From JAZGDL01 sp036477795 (GTDB lineage Bacteria; Planctomycetota; Phycisphaerae; UBA1845), in the NCBI GenBank assembly GCA_036477795.1, contig JAZGDL010000118.1:1-11712 (forward strand): a stretch of DNA of 11,712 nt. Direction: 5' to 3'. The notes beneath the pieces are model-generated. The model was not told where the DNA came from, made no database searches, and saw nothing but the letters and a program-made list of their open reading frames with translations. This document shows positions 7,047-11,712 of this stretch, piece by piece. Both the position numbers and the translations under genes were made by a program. Within the stretch, counting starts at the first letter, position 1, and every line of letters begins with the position of its first letter.

Positions 7047-7179
7047 ACGCGGAGCCGGTGCCGCGCATTTGGTTCAGTTCCGGCGTGGTGTAGACGAACA
7101 GTTCGACACCCACCGGAAAATCGGTCGGCAGGTAGGCCGGCGTCCGATCCTGCGGGCGGGCACAGTCACAAGACGATAC
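7006..7179 (-). pseudogene. 5'-truncated gene remnant, possibly nucleotidyltransferase C-terminus
   Basis: On the minus strand an open stretch from 7179 to a TAG at 7008-7006 encodes 57 residues, including PAYLPTDFPVGVELFVYTTP and ELNQM, then SAFIETIDREYRRLI. This resembles the C-terminus of small nucleotidyltransferase-domain proteins (a VDLFVYTPEE-like segment); I recognise it by memory only. There is no start codon in this frame, a TAG at 7182-7180 closes it upstream, and the palindromic repeat begins at 7191. The simplest reading is a gene whose 5' part was lost when the repeat/transposase unit arrived. The 3' end overlaps the C-terminus of the convergent FG-GAP gene by 41 nt. Confidence 0.5.
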
Positions 7180-7190
7180 CTAGATGAGGA

Positions 7191-7363
7191 CAGTGAAAGT
7201 CCGGCTGAAGCCGGCTGCAATTGCTGAGGATGGCGTGTGGGTTGGGTGCGGTCCAGTTTCCACCAACTGAAGTTGGTGGCAAGAACTGACCGGCTGAAGC
7301 CGGTCGAAGCCCGTCCGGGGCGCCGGACAATCCGGTTCTTGGGATTTGTCCGCGACGGGCGGT
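7191..7363 (+). repeat. R3 direct repeat, left copy
   Basis: Aligns almost without gaps to 7900-8072. Shared landmarks: CAGTGAAAGTCCGGCTGAAG at the start, CCAGTTTCCACCAACTGAAG in the middle and GGGATTTGTCCG near the end. It contains three palindromes with a GA spacer: CCGGCTGAAGCCGG (7201-7214), CCACCAACTGAAGTTGGTGG (7260-7279) and GACCGGCTGAAGCCGGTC (7288-7305). Confidence 0.9.
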
Positions 7364-7365
7364 TA

Positions 7366-7460
7366 TGTCGGCTTTGAGCCGACAGGGATTTGCCACCAAC
7401 TTCAGTTGGTGGTTTGGGGGGGCCTTCTGTTCTTTGTTTAAGCCGGCTTTAGCCGGGCTT
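7366..7460 (-). repeat. R3 partial inverted copy
   Basis: Carries the palindromes of the left copy in reverse order and orientation: TGTCGGCTTTGAGCCGACA (7366-7384), then TTGCCACCAACTTCAGTTGG onward (perfect palindrome 7393-7412, matching the reverse complement of 7260-7279), then AGCCGGCTTTAGCCGGGCTT (7441-7460). With 7191-7363 it forms a large head-to-head array with order S1-S2-S3-S3'-S2'-S1'. The transposase stop codon (7449-7451) lies inside the last palindrome. Confidence 0.8.
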
Positions 7461-7886
7461 TTCAAAAGGTGCCTGATCGCACGTCTCCAACCTGGGTTGT
7501 GTGCGACCCTGTGCGTGATGGTCTCGCTGGTTCTGGATGTACTTCAACACCCAATCAAGATTCTGTTTTCCGAAGCTCACCACACCGTAACCGCGCTGCC
7601 ACTCGAGGGCCTTATGCCGCAATCTCTTGTTGACTTGATGAGCGGACGCGCCCTTCAGTTCCTGCACCAGGTCACTGATGGTCACGAACGGGTCAATACT
7701 GACGGCCAGATGAACATGCGTCTCGATCCCACCAATCCCGTGCAGCCGGGCGCCCTTGATGCGTTGACATTTGTCGTGGATCGCAGCGTAGGTGAGATCT
7801 CCAACTTGTCCGCTTAGCAGTGGTTGATCGAGCTTAGTATGCCAATTCAGGTGAAGGAAGATTTCGTGGTACACATGGCTGCTCAT
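7449..7886 (-). CDS. Y1 (IS200-like / RAYT-type) transposase
   Basis: A 145-residue protein from the minus-strand ATG at 7886, with GAGG 8 nt upstream. HUH single-strand transposases cut and join DNA at hairpins through a catalytic tyrosine. The metal-binding HUH motif is HVHLAVSI (His57 and His59), and the likely catalytic tyrosine is Tyr116 in DWVLKYIQNQRDHH, followed by the family-typical Gln and His-His. Total length fits IS200/Transposase_17 proteins. No TnpB partner is present. Because it is single copy here and flanked by palindrome-rich repeats, a REP-associated (RAYT) role is plausible; a plain IS200-type element is the alternative. The C-terminal residues EKPG and the TAA stop are encoded by repeat sequence. 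No frameshift or lost motif is seen, so it may be active. Confidence 0.88.
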   Translation of the reverse strand: MSSHVYHEIFLHLNWHTKLDQPLLSGQVGDLTYAAIHDKCQRIKGARLHGIGGIETHVHLAVSIDPFVTISDLVQELKGASAHQVNKRLRHKALEWQRGYGVVSFGKQNLDWVLKYIQNQRDHHAQGRTQPRLETCDQAPFEKPG

Positions 7887-7899
7887 GGGGCGAACCTCG

Positions 7900-8072
7900 C
7901 AGTGAAAGTCCGGCTGAAGCCGGCTGCAATTCCTGAGGATAGGGTCTAGGTTGGGTGTAGTCCAGTTTCCACCAACTGAAGTTGGTGGCAAAGAATGACC
8001 GGCTGAAGCCGGCCGAATCCCGGCCGGGACGCCCGACGAACCTGTTCCTGGGATTTGTCCGTGACAGGGGTG
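7900..8072 (+). repeat. R3 direct repeat, right copy
   Basis: Second copy of the block at 7191-7363, same orientation, starting with CAGTGAAAGTCCGGCTGAAG. It contains CCACCAACTGAAGTTGGTGG and ACCGGCTGAAGCCGG. It diverges mainly between the palindromes, including the 3' part (GGCCGGGACGCCCGACGAAC versus GTCCGGGGCGCCGGACAATC). It ends about 98 nt before the ParA start codon and may carry the -35 of the ParA promoter. Confidence 0.9.
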
Positions 8073-8090
8073 GCGCCATTGGTGTATGAT
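8061..8090 (+). promoter_or_regulatory. Candidate sigma70-type promoter of the parA gene
   Basis: GTGACA (8061-8066) and TATGAT (8085-8090) each match the sigma70 hexamers at five of six positions and are 18 nt apart, 80 nt upstream of the ParA ATG. The -35 lies in the end of the R3 repeat. Match to the E. coli consensus only; promoter rules of this lineage are not known to me. Confidence 0.35.
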
Positions 8091-8094
8091 TCGC

Positions 8095-8149
8095 CGAACC
8101 GGTTCGAGCAACTCGAACAGGGTGTAGGCGTCGCGCGGGGCGCCTGTTC
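8095..8149 (+). promoter_or_regulatory. Palindromic operator or alternative-fold leader before parA
   Basis: CGAACCGGTTCG (8095-8106) is a 12-nt perfect palindrome just downstream of the candidate -10. GTTCGAG (8102-8108) also pairs with CTCGAAC (8112-8118), and GAACAGG (8115-8121) pairs with CCTGTTC (8143-8149). The three pairings share bases and cannot all form at once. This could be an operator with repeated CGAAC half-sites, or a switchable leader. It is not a parS match. Confidence 0.4.
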
Positions 8150-8170
8150 TGAATCGGTGAAGGAATACCG

Positions 8171-9082
8171 ATGCGATCCATCGCCGTAATCAATCAAAAA
8201 GGCGGGGTGGGCAAGACCACCACCGCGGTCAACCTGGCGGCGGCTCTGGCAGCCGAAGGGAAAAAGGTCCTGGCGCTGGACCTGGATCCCCAGGCTCATC
8301 TGACCATCAATTTTGGCGCGGAGCCTCGGGCGGCTGGCGGCGGTTCCTACGCCGTGATGACCGATTCGGCGCCGATCCAGTCGAGGCTGCTGAAGGTGCG
8401 CAAGAATCTGTGGCTCCTGCCGTCGCACATCGATCTGGCCGCCGCTGAATTGGAACTGATCAGCGTGGTGGGGCGGGAGGTGATTCTTCGTGACGCGCTG
8501 GCGGCGCTCGAGAAGCCCTTTGATTTCGTTCTTGTCGACTGTCCGCCGTCATTGGGTATTTTGACGATCAACGCCCTGTCTGCGGTGCGGGAGGTCTTCA
8601 TACCGCTGCAGCCGCACTTCCTTGCGCTGCAGGGATTGGGCAAGCTGCTGGACGACACCATCCGGCTGGTGGCCAAGCGCGTCAATCCCCAGTTGCGCGT
8701 GACCGGTATTATCCTGACGATGTATGAGGGCGGGACGCGGTTGGCCGGTGAGGTTGTGGAAGACGTGAAGCAATTCATCTCCGCTTCCAGGGAGGTGGAT
8801 TGTCCCTGGTCGCAAGCGAAGGTCTTCGAGTCGGTGATACGCCGCAACATCAAACTTGCCGAAGCCCCCAGCCATGGATTGACCATCTTTGACTACGCCC
8901 CGCGTAGCAACGGAGCCTTGGATCATGCTCGCCTGGCTGCGGAAGTGCTCGGCAAGGTCGAGAGCGCCGGGGACCGCGAGGCTGACGCGGTCAAGCGGGA
9001 GACGCCGGAAGAGACCATCAAAATGCCCGCAGGCGATGCACAGCGCCCGTCTGACCCTTCGGAAATCGTACACATTGCCTGA
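8171..9082 (+). CDS. ParA/Soj-family partition ATPase (orphan)
   Basis: A 303-residue deviant-Walker ATPase that dimerises on ATP and binds DNA nonspecifically, normally moving cargo with a ParB-type partner. Visible are the deviant Walker A KGGVGKTTT (10-18, signature Lys10 and catalytic Lys15), the DLDPQAHLT motif (37-45), Walker B VLVDCPPSLG (120-129), and the C-terminal Soj signature VIRRNIKLAEAPSHGLTIFD (222-241). AAGGA (8160-8164) is 6 nt before the ATG. After the ParA fold there is a charged, probably disordered tail of about 40 residues (264-303) that is longer than in typical Soj proteins. No parB, parS or replication gene is nearby; the next gene, 4 nt downstream, is VanZ-like. It may be a chromosomal cargo-positioning ParA rather than the genome-partition one; symbol withheld for that reason. 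Confidence 0.92.
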   Translation: MRSIAVINQKGGVGKTTTAVNLAAALAAEGKKVLALDLDPQAHLTINFGAEPRAAGGGSYAVMTDSAPIQSRLLKVRKNLWLLPSHIDLAAAELELISVVGREVILRDALAALEKPFDFVLVDCPPSLGILTINALSAVREVFIPLQPHFLALQGLGKLLDDTIRLVAKRVNPQLRVTGIILTMYEGGTRLAGEVVEDVKQFISASREVDCPWSQAKVFESVIRRNIKLAEAPSHGLTIFDYAPRSNGALDHARLAAEVLGKVESAGDREADAVKRETPEETIKMPAGDAQRPSDPSEIVHIA

Positions 9083-9086
9083 GGAC

Positions 9087-9470
9087 ATGGTGAGTGCTGG
9101 TAAGGCTCGGCGGAGCGCGGTGCTGGCCGGGCGTTTGTGGATCGTATATTGGGTGGCGTTTTTCGCCATCATGCATACGCCGCGCCAACACCTGCCCCAC
9201 GTGAGGGTGTCTTACATCGACAAAGTCGCGCACGTGACCGGTTATGCGCTGCTGGGCCTGTTGGGCGGAGCGTATGCTCAGCGGGCTGGGGTGAAGAGAG
9301 GCAAAGCCTGGTACGCGAAGTGGCTGCTGGTCTACGCCCTCTATGCCGCCGTGGACGAACTGACTCAACCCTATGTCAACCGCAGCGCCAACCTGTCCGA
9401 CTGGGTTGCGGATGTCATCGGGGTGGTCATCGCCTTCGTTGTGGTACGCTTGGACAATCCCCGCACATAG
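9087..9470 (+). CDS. VanZ-like family membrane protein
   Basis: A 127-residue inner-membrane protein with about four hydrophobic segments (about 13-29, 45-65, 78-95 and 103-121). Family motifs are YIDKVAHVTGYALLGLLGG (43-61), VDELTQPYVNRSANLSDWVA (89-108) and DVIGVVIAF (109-117), matching the conserved D-K-x-x-H and D-E-x-x-Q...R...D pattern of VanZ/PF04892 proteins. Function in this family is poorly known outside teicoplanin resistance, so no reaction is proposed. The start is either ATG 9087 (GAGGA only 1 nt upstream) or GTG 9090 (4 nt spacing). It sits 4 nt after the ParA stop and is probably co-transcribed. A palindrome follows the stop at once. Confidence 0.88.
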   Translation: MVSAGKARRSAVLAGRLWIVYWVAFFAIMHTPRQHLPHVRVSYIDKVAHVTGYALLGLLGGAYAQRAGVKRGKAWYAKWLLVYALYAAVDELTQPYVNRSANLSDWVADVIGVVIAFVVVRLDNPRT

Positions 9471-9476
9471 GGGATG

Positions 9477-9500
9477 GGTGCGAGAAAGGATTCTCGCACC
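9477..9500. repeat. R2-family hairpin after the VanZ-like gene
   Basis: GGTGCGAGAA (9477-9486) pairs perfectly with TTCTCGCACC (9491-9500) around an AGGA loop. The core GCGAGAAAGGATTCTCGC matches the hairpin at 1375-1398 in the GAGAA-purine loop-TTCTC centre. It starts 6 nt after the VanZ stop; it has no T-run, so a terminator role is uncertain. Confidence 0.82.
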
Positions 9501-9517
9501 AGTATCTTGGACGGGCG

Positions 9518-9535
9518 CGCGGCATGAATGCCGCG
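9518..9535. repeat. GA-spacer palindrome
   Basis: CGCGGCATGAATGCCGCG is a perfect palindrome with an 8-bp stem and a GA spacer. It has the same build (xTGAAx centre) as the palindromes in the R3 blocks and the one at 11200-11217. With the hairpin at 9477-9500 it accounts for much of the 112-nt gap 9471-9582; I see no promoter or PreQ1-type riboswitch in the remainder. Confidence 0.75.
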
Positions 9536-9582
9536 GCTCGGAGTGCCCCGAAACGTCGGAGTGCTCCGAAACGCTGTTAGAC

Positions 9583-10395
9583 ATGGTGAAGAGTCGACCA
9601 TTGCCGATAGCTGACACGGTGCACGCACTGGACCCGGTATGTGAGCGTCGCGAGCGCGTTTTCCTGATTCTTGCGGGTATCTTTCTGGCGTGTCTGGCGA
9701 TGCTGAACGTGATCGGCATCACGCGGTTCATTCGCATCGGACCGCTGGCCTTGGCCGTCGGCGTGCTGCCCTATCCTTTGACCTTTCTATGCACGGACTT
9801 CATCAGTGAGTTCTACGGCCGGCGGCGGGCCAATTTCGTGGTGACGGTGGGTCTGCTGGTCAACGGGCTGGTGCTGGGGACCTTATGGCTGGGGGACCGG
9901 TTGCCGTCCGTGGCGGATCATATTCAGCCGCCCTGGCAGACTCTTTCACTCACGCAGTCGGTGCAAATGCCCGACGGAGAGGTCCTCACCGGCGAGGTGC
10001 AGCTGTTTCACCTGATCTACGCCTGCATGCGCGGGACGGTGCTGGCCTCCATGGTCGCCTATATGGCTGCCCAGTTCTGCGACGTCTATCTGTTCCACTT
10101 CTGGAAGCGGCTGACCAAAAGCCGGTACTTGTGGATCCGCAACAACGGATCGACCATGGTTAGCCAACTGGTGGACGCCACGGCGGTGATCTTCATCACC
10201 TTCGGGGCCAGTTATTTGAACGGAGACAGGAGCCTTGGCGATCTACTTACGCTGGTGCGTGACAACTACTTGTTCAAGGTTTCGGTGGCGGCCCTCGATA
10301 CGGTGCCGTTCTACATCGGCGTGCGTATGTTGAGATCGTACCTGCGGATCGAATCACAGAGGATAGACCGGTGCCTGAACGATTCAACCGATTGA
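9583..10395 (+). CDS. yhhQ: Queuosine precursor transporter, YhhQ/QPTR family (DUF165)
   Basis: A 270-residue inner-membrane protein of the family that imports the 7-deazaguanine precursors preQ0/preQ1 for queuosine tRNA modification. It has about six hydrophobic segments (e.g. 27-45, 54-72, 86-104, 147-166, 195-211 and 235-249). Family signatures are LNVIGITRF (41-49), LPYPLTFLCTDFISEFYGRR (62-81) and RNNGSTMVSQLVDATAVIF (186-204). The segment 107-140 between membrane spans is a longer soluble loop than I expect for this family. ATG 9583 is chosen because homology begins shortly after; the reading frame is open further upstream but there it passes through palindromic repeat. No clear Shine-Dalgarno is visible. 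No queuosine biosynthesis gene is in the window. The 3' end overlaps the next gene by 25 nt. Confidence 0.9.
   Translation: MVKSRPLPIADTVHALDPVCERRERVFLILAGIFLACLAMLNVIGITRFIRIGPLALAVGVLPYPLTFLCTDFISEFYGRRRANFVVTVGLLVNGLVLGTLWLGDRLPSVADHIQPPWQTLSLTQSVQMPDGEVLTGEVQLFHLIYACMRGTVLASMVAYMAAQFCDVYLFHFWKRLTKSRYLWIRNNGSTMVSQLVDATAVIFITFGASYLNGDRSLGDLLTLVRDNYLFKVSVAALDTVPFYIGVRMLRSYLRIESQRIDRCLNDSTD
10358..10363 (+). promoter_or_regulatory. Shine-Dalgarno AGAGGA for the GTG at 10371
   Basis: AGAGGA inside the end of the transporter gene is 7 nt before GTG 10371. This fixes an overlapping start for the downstream reading frame and suggests translational coupling. Confidence 0.65.
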
Positions 10396-11712
10396 AAAAC
10401 GCTGATTTCGCCGAAGGGGCCAAGCGTCCTCTAAACTGGAACTGGTGGGCGGATTCAGACGCGGTGCGCTGGGCGCTGACCGATGCTCAGGGCGGAGCGG
10501 GGCGAGATGGGAATCTCGCCCGAGCGGTGGTCATCAGCAGCGACGACCAGGCGGCCACCGGATACTTCGCCCAGCGCGTCTCCTGCAAACCGGCCCACTG
10601 GTACCGCATCGAAGCCGTGGCGGCCTGTCAATGTAACGGCGCTGCCGACGATGGGGGTGCGGCCCTTTGGGTGCGTCCGGAAACCTCCGCGCCAAGTATG
10701 GCGAACTCCGAGCCCCAAGCGCCAGCGCGGGGTTGTACCACACACCCGGCGAGCGCTGCCGGCCCCGTTCGGCTGATGACCGTGTTGCGATCAGCCGGTC
10801 CCATCACCATGCGTTCGTACTACCGAACGCCTCCCGACGCCAAGGCGTTCGAGTTACGGATCGGCTTGTCTCGTGCCACAGGGTCGGTGTCACTGCGGTC
10901 ATTGCTGGTGATTTCCAACATCGATCCGGATGTCAAGAGCCATCCGCTGGCACTGCCGCCGCCGACCTATGCCTACCGCCCACCGCGTAAAGTGCGCCGA
11001 GTGTGCGTGTGCGACGACAGCGGCGGGGATCGGCCAGCGGTCACCATTCTGAGAAAGCGGTTCGGGGCCGGATCGGTGAAACATCTCCAAAACAGTGCCT
11101 TTGCCGCGGAATCGCTGGAGGCGGACGCGCTCATCGTGGCCGGCAGTAAGGCACCTAGGGGTATCCGATCGCTGGCAGCTCTGGAACGTCTGGCGGCAGC
11201 GCGGGCTGAAGCCCGCGGCCCAGAGTCCGCCCTGGCGGCTGGTCGGGTCGTCATCATTTCGTTGGAGGCATTCGCAAAGCTGGCCCGTTGCGGGCTGAAC
11301 GTCCGTACCGTGGTGCAGCCGGATGATCCGTTGAACGCCAAAATCGTCTGGGCGAACTTCATCACCCGCGGCTTTGCCCTGCACGACATGGTGCCCTGGG
11401 CGTCGACTGCGGACGACGTACGGGTTTACCGGCAGCGCCAGTTTCGGCGCGGAGCAGCCGTCAACAAGCTTTGCCGCGACCACGGCTATGAGGTGGTCAT
11501 GACGGCCCAGACCGATTCGGATTCGACTTCCGACCATCCCATCTGCCTGTACAAGCCGGTGGCCGGCGGGGCGGTCATCGTGTTCGACGTCGACCCGCTG
11601 GAGACGTCGCCGACCACGTGCGGCGAGTCCAACCTGGCGGTGTTCATGCTGCTCAACATGCTGGGGGCTGACCAGGCGGCGGTCGGGCAATACAGCGTGC
11701 CGATGGATACCC
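10371..11712 (+). CDS. Large unrecognised protein, 3' end beyond the window
   Basis: An open frame of 447 codons with no stop up to the window edge, starting at GTG 10371 within the transporter gene. I do not recognise the family. Residues about 20-100 (LNWNWWADSDAVRWALTDAQ, then ATGYFAQRVSCKPAHWYRIE) are Trp/aromatic-rich and look like a beta-sandwich carbohydrate-binding-type module. From about 200 the pattern is alternating: VRRVCVCDDSGG, EADALIVAGSKAPRG and RVVIISLEAFAKLA suggest a Rossmann or glutamine-amidotransferase-like fold without a visible catalytic Cys-His-Glu set. The tail has GGAVIVFDVDPLETSPTTCG and SNLAVFMLLNMLG. No signal peptide is seen. At least two small palindromes (10500-10521, 11200-11217) lie in frame in the gene. 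That the frame is real is supported by its length, the ribosome binding site and the absence of stops; the function is open. Confidence 0.75.
   Translation, partial: MPERFNRLKNADFAEGAKRPLNWNWWADSDAVRWALTDAQGGAGRDGNLARAVVISSDDQAATGYFAQRVSCKPAHWYRIEAVAACQCNGAADDGGAALWVRPETSAPSMANSEPQAPARGCTTHPASAAGPVRLMTVLRSAGPITMRSYYRTPPDAKAFELRIGLSRATGSVSLRSLLVISNIDPDVKSHPLALPPPTYAYRPPRKVRRVCVCDDSGGDRPAVTILRKRFGAGSVKHLQNSAFAAESLEADALIVAGSKAPRGIRSLAALERLAAARAEARGPESALAAGRVVIISLEAFAKLARCGLNVRTVVQPDDPLNAKIVWANFITRGFALHDMVPWASTADDVRVYRQRQFRRGAAVNKLCRDHGYEVVMTAQTDSDSTSDHPICLYKPVAGGAVIVFDVDPLETSPTTCGESNLAVFMLLNMLGADQAAVGQYSVPMDT
10500..10521. repeat. R2-family hairpin inside a coding region
   Basis: GGGCGAGAT (10500-10508) pairs perfectly with ATCTCGCCC (10513-10521) around GGGA. 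It differs from the hairpin at 1375-1398 mainly by a compensating change (GAGAA/TTCTC to GAGAT/ATCTC) with the same GGGA loop. It encodes GRDGNLA of the unrecognised protein and has no stop in any + strand frame. Confidence 0.75.
11200..11217. repeat. GA-spacer palindrome inside a coding region
   Basis: CGCGGGCTGAAGCCCGCG is a perfect palindrome with an 8-bp stem and a GA spacer, nearly the same as 9518-9535 (GCT/AGC replacing CAT/ATG). Read as CGG-GCT-GAA-GCC-CGC it encodes RAEAR; the TGA it contains is out of frame. It lies in an Ala/Arg-rich segment that breaks the alternating pattern of the protein. Confidence 0.72.

Larger units (their letters stand above)
7191..8072. mobile_element. Y1-transposase unit flanked by 173-bp direct repeats
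   Basis: Two near-identical blocks of 173 bp (7191-7363 and 7900-8072) flank a small Y1 transposase gene on the minus strand (7449-7886). A partial inverted block (7366-7460) sits at the gene's 3' end. Each block carries several perfect palindromes, the kind of substrate used by HUH Y1 transposases. The transposase start codon lies 13 nt from one block and its stop codon lies within the inverted block. This fits a RAYT/REP-like or IS200-like arrangement. The exact ends of the mobile unit are inferred from the repeat limits. Confidence 0.6.

Noticed and set aside
7365..7817. A 150-codon + strand frame
   Set aside because: It is antisense to the Y1 transposase, whose HUH and tyrosine motifs settle the strand.
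8073..8170. parS site next to parA
   Set aside because: No sequence close to TGTTTCACGTGAAACA is present; the palindromes there are CGAAC-based.
9477..9500. Intrinsic terminator after the VanZ-like gene
   Set aside because: The stem is good but no T-run follows, and the same hairpin family occurs inside a gene, so it is listed as a repeat.
9471..9582. PreQ1 riboswitch before the queuosine-precursor transporter
   Set aside because: I looked for a small H-type pseudoknot with an A-rich tail. The gap holds only two palindromes and a GC-rich stretch.
10899..11690. A 263-codon open frame on the minus strand
   Set aside because: It is antisense to the long + strand gene, which has a ribosome binding site and a coupled start. 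Its translation shows no family motif; long antisense frames are expected at this GC content.

Overview
The window looks like a chromosomal piece of a GC-rich Gram-negative bacterium, most likely from the Planctomycetota (perhaps a Phycisphaerae-like lineage). This placement is inference. It rests on lpxB (a lipid A pathway gene), two large FG-GAP/ASPIC-UnbV propeller proteins with a TPR protein between them, an orphan ParA, and dense small palindromic repeats inside and between genes. No rRNA or taxonomic marker is present to settle it.

Layout, left to right. (1) 52-1236: lpxB, with a repeat-derived stretch of about 26 residues inserted in frame. (2) 1237-1432: no gene; the gap is almost entirely repeats (an inverted copy of the lpxB repeat, then three perfect hairpins). 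(3) 1433-7046: a three-gene block on the + strand: a secreted TPR-like plus seven-motif FG-GAP/ASPIC protein, a membrane-anchored TPR protein, and a second membrane-anchored seven-motif FG-GAP/ASPIC protein. The last two overlap by 20 nt, so they are probably translationally coupled. (4) 7006-8072: a scar region. It holds a 5'-truncated, possibly nucleotidyltransferase-derived remnant on the minus strand, then a Y1 (IS200-like/RAYT-type) transposase on the minus strand flanked by 173-bp direct repeats and a partial inverted copy. (5) 8073-9470: a structured leader, an orphan ParA/Soj ATPase and a VanZ-like membrane protein 4 nt downstream. (6) 9471-9582: no gene, two small palindromes. (7) 9583-11712: a YhhQ-type queuosine-precursor transporter overlapping by 25 nt a long unrecognised protein that runs off the window.

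The main theme is repeats that shape genes. Element R1 is an 8-mer tract (GGCACGAA-like) joined to a 7-mer tract (CAATCGT-like) and occurs four times. In the forward orientation it has no stop in any frame, and the two forward copies lie in frame inside lpxB and the first FG-GAP gene. In the reverse orientation the 7-mer tract contains TGA in every frame, and the two reverse copies supply the stop codons of those same two genes; one also supplies the start codon of the TPR gene. Two other small-palindrome families sit between genes and inside the last gene, again without breaking the frame.

The three-gene FG-GAP/TPR/FG-GAP block is a plausible cell-envelope system of unknown function. The Y1 transposase with its palindrome-rich flanks is a plausible source of at least one repeat family.
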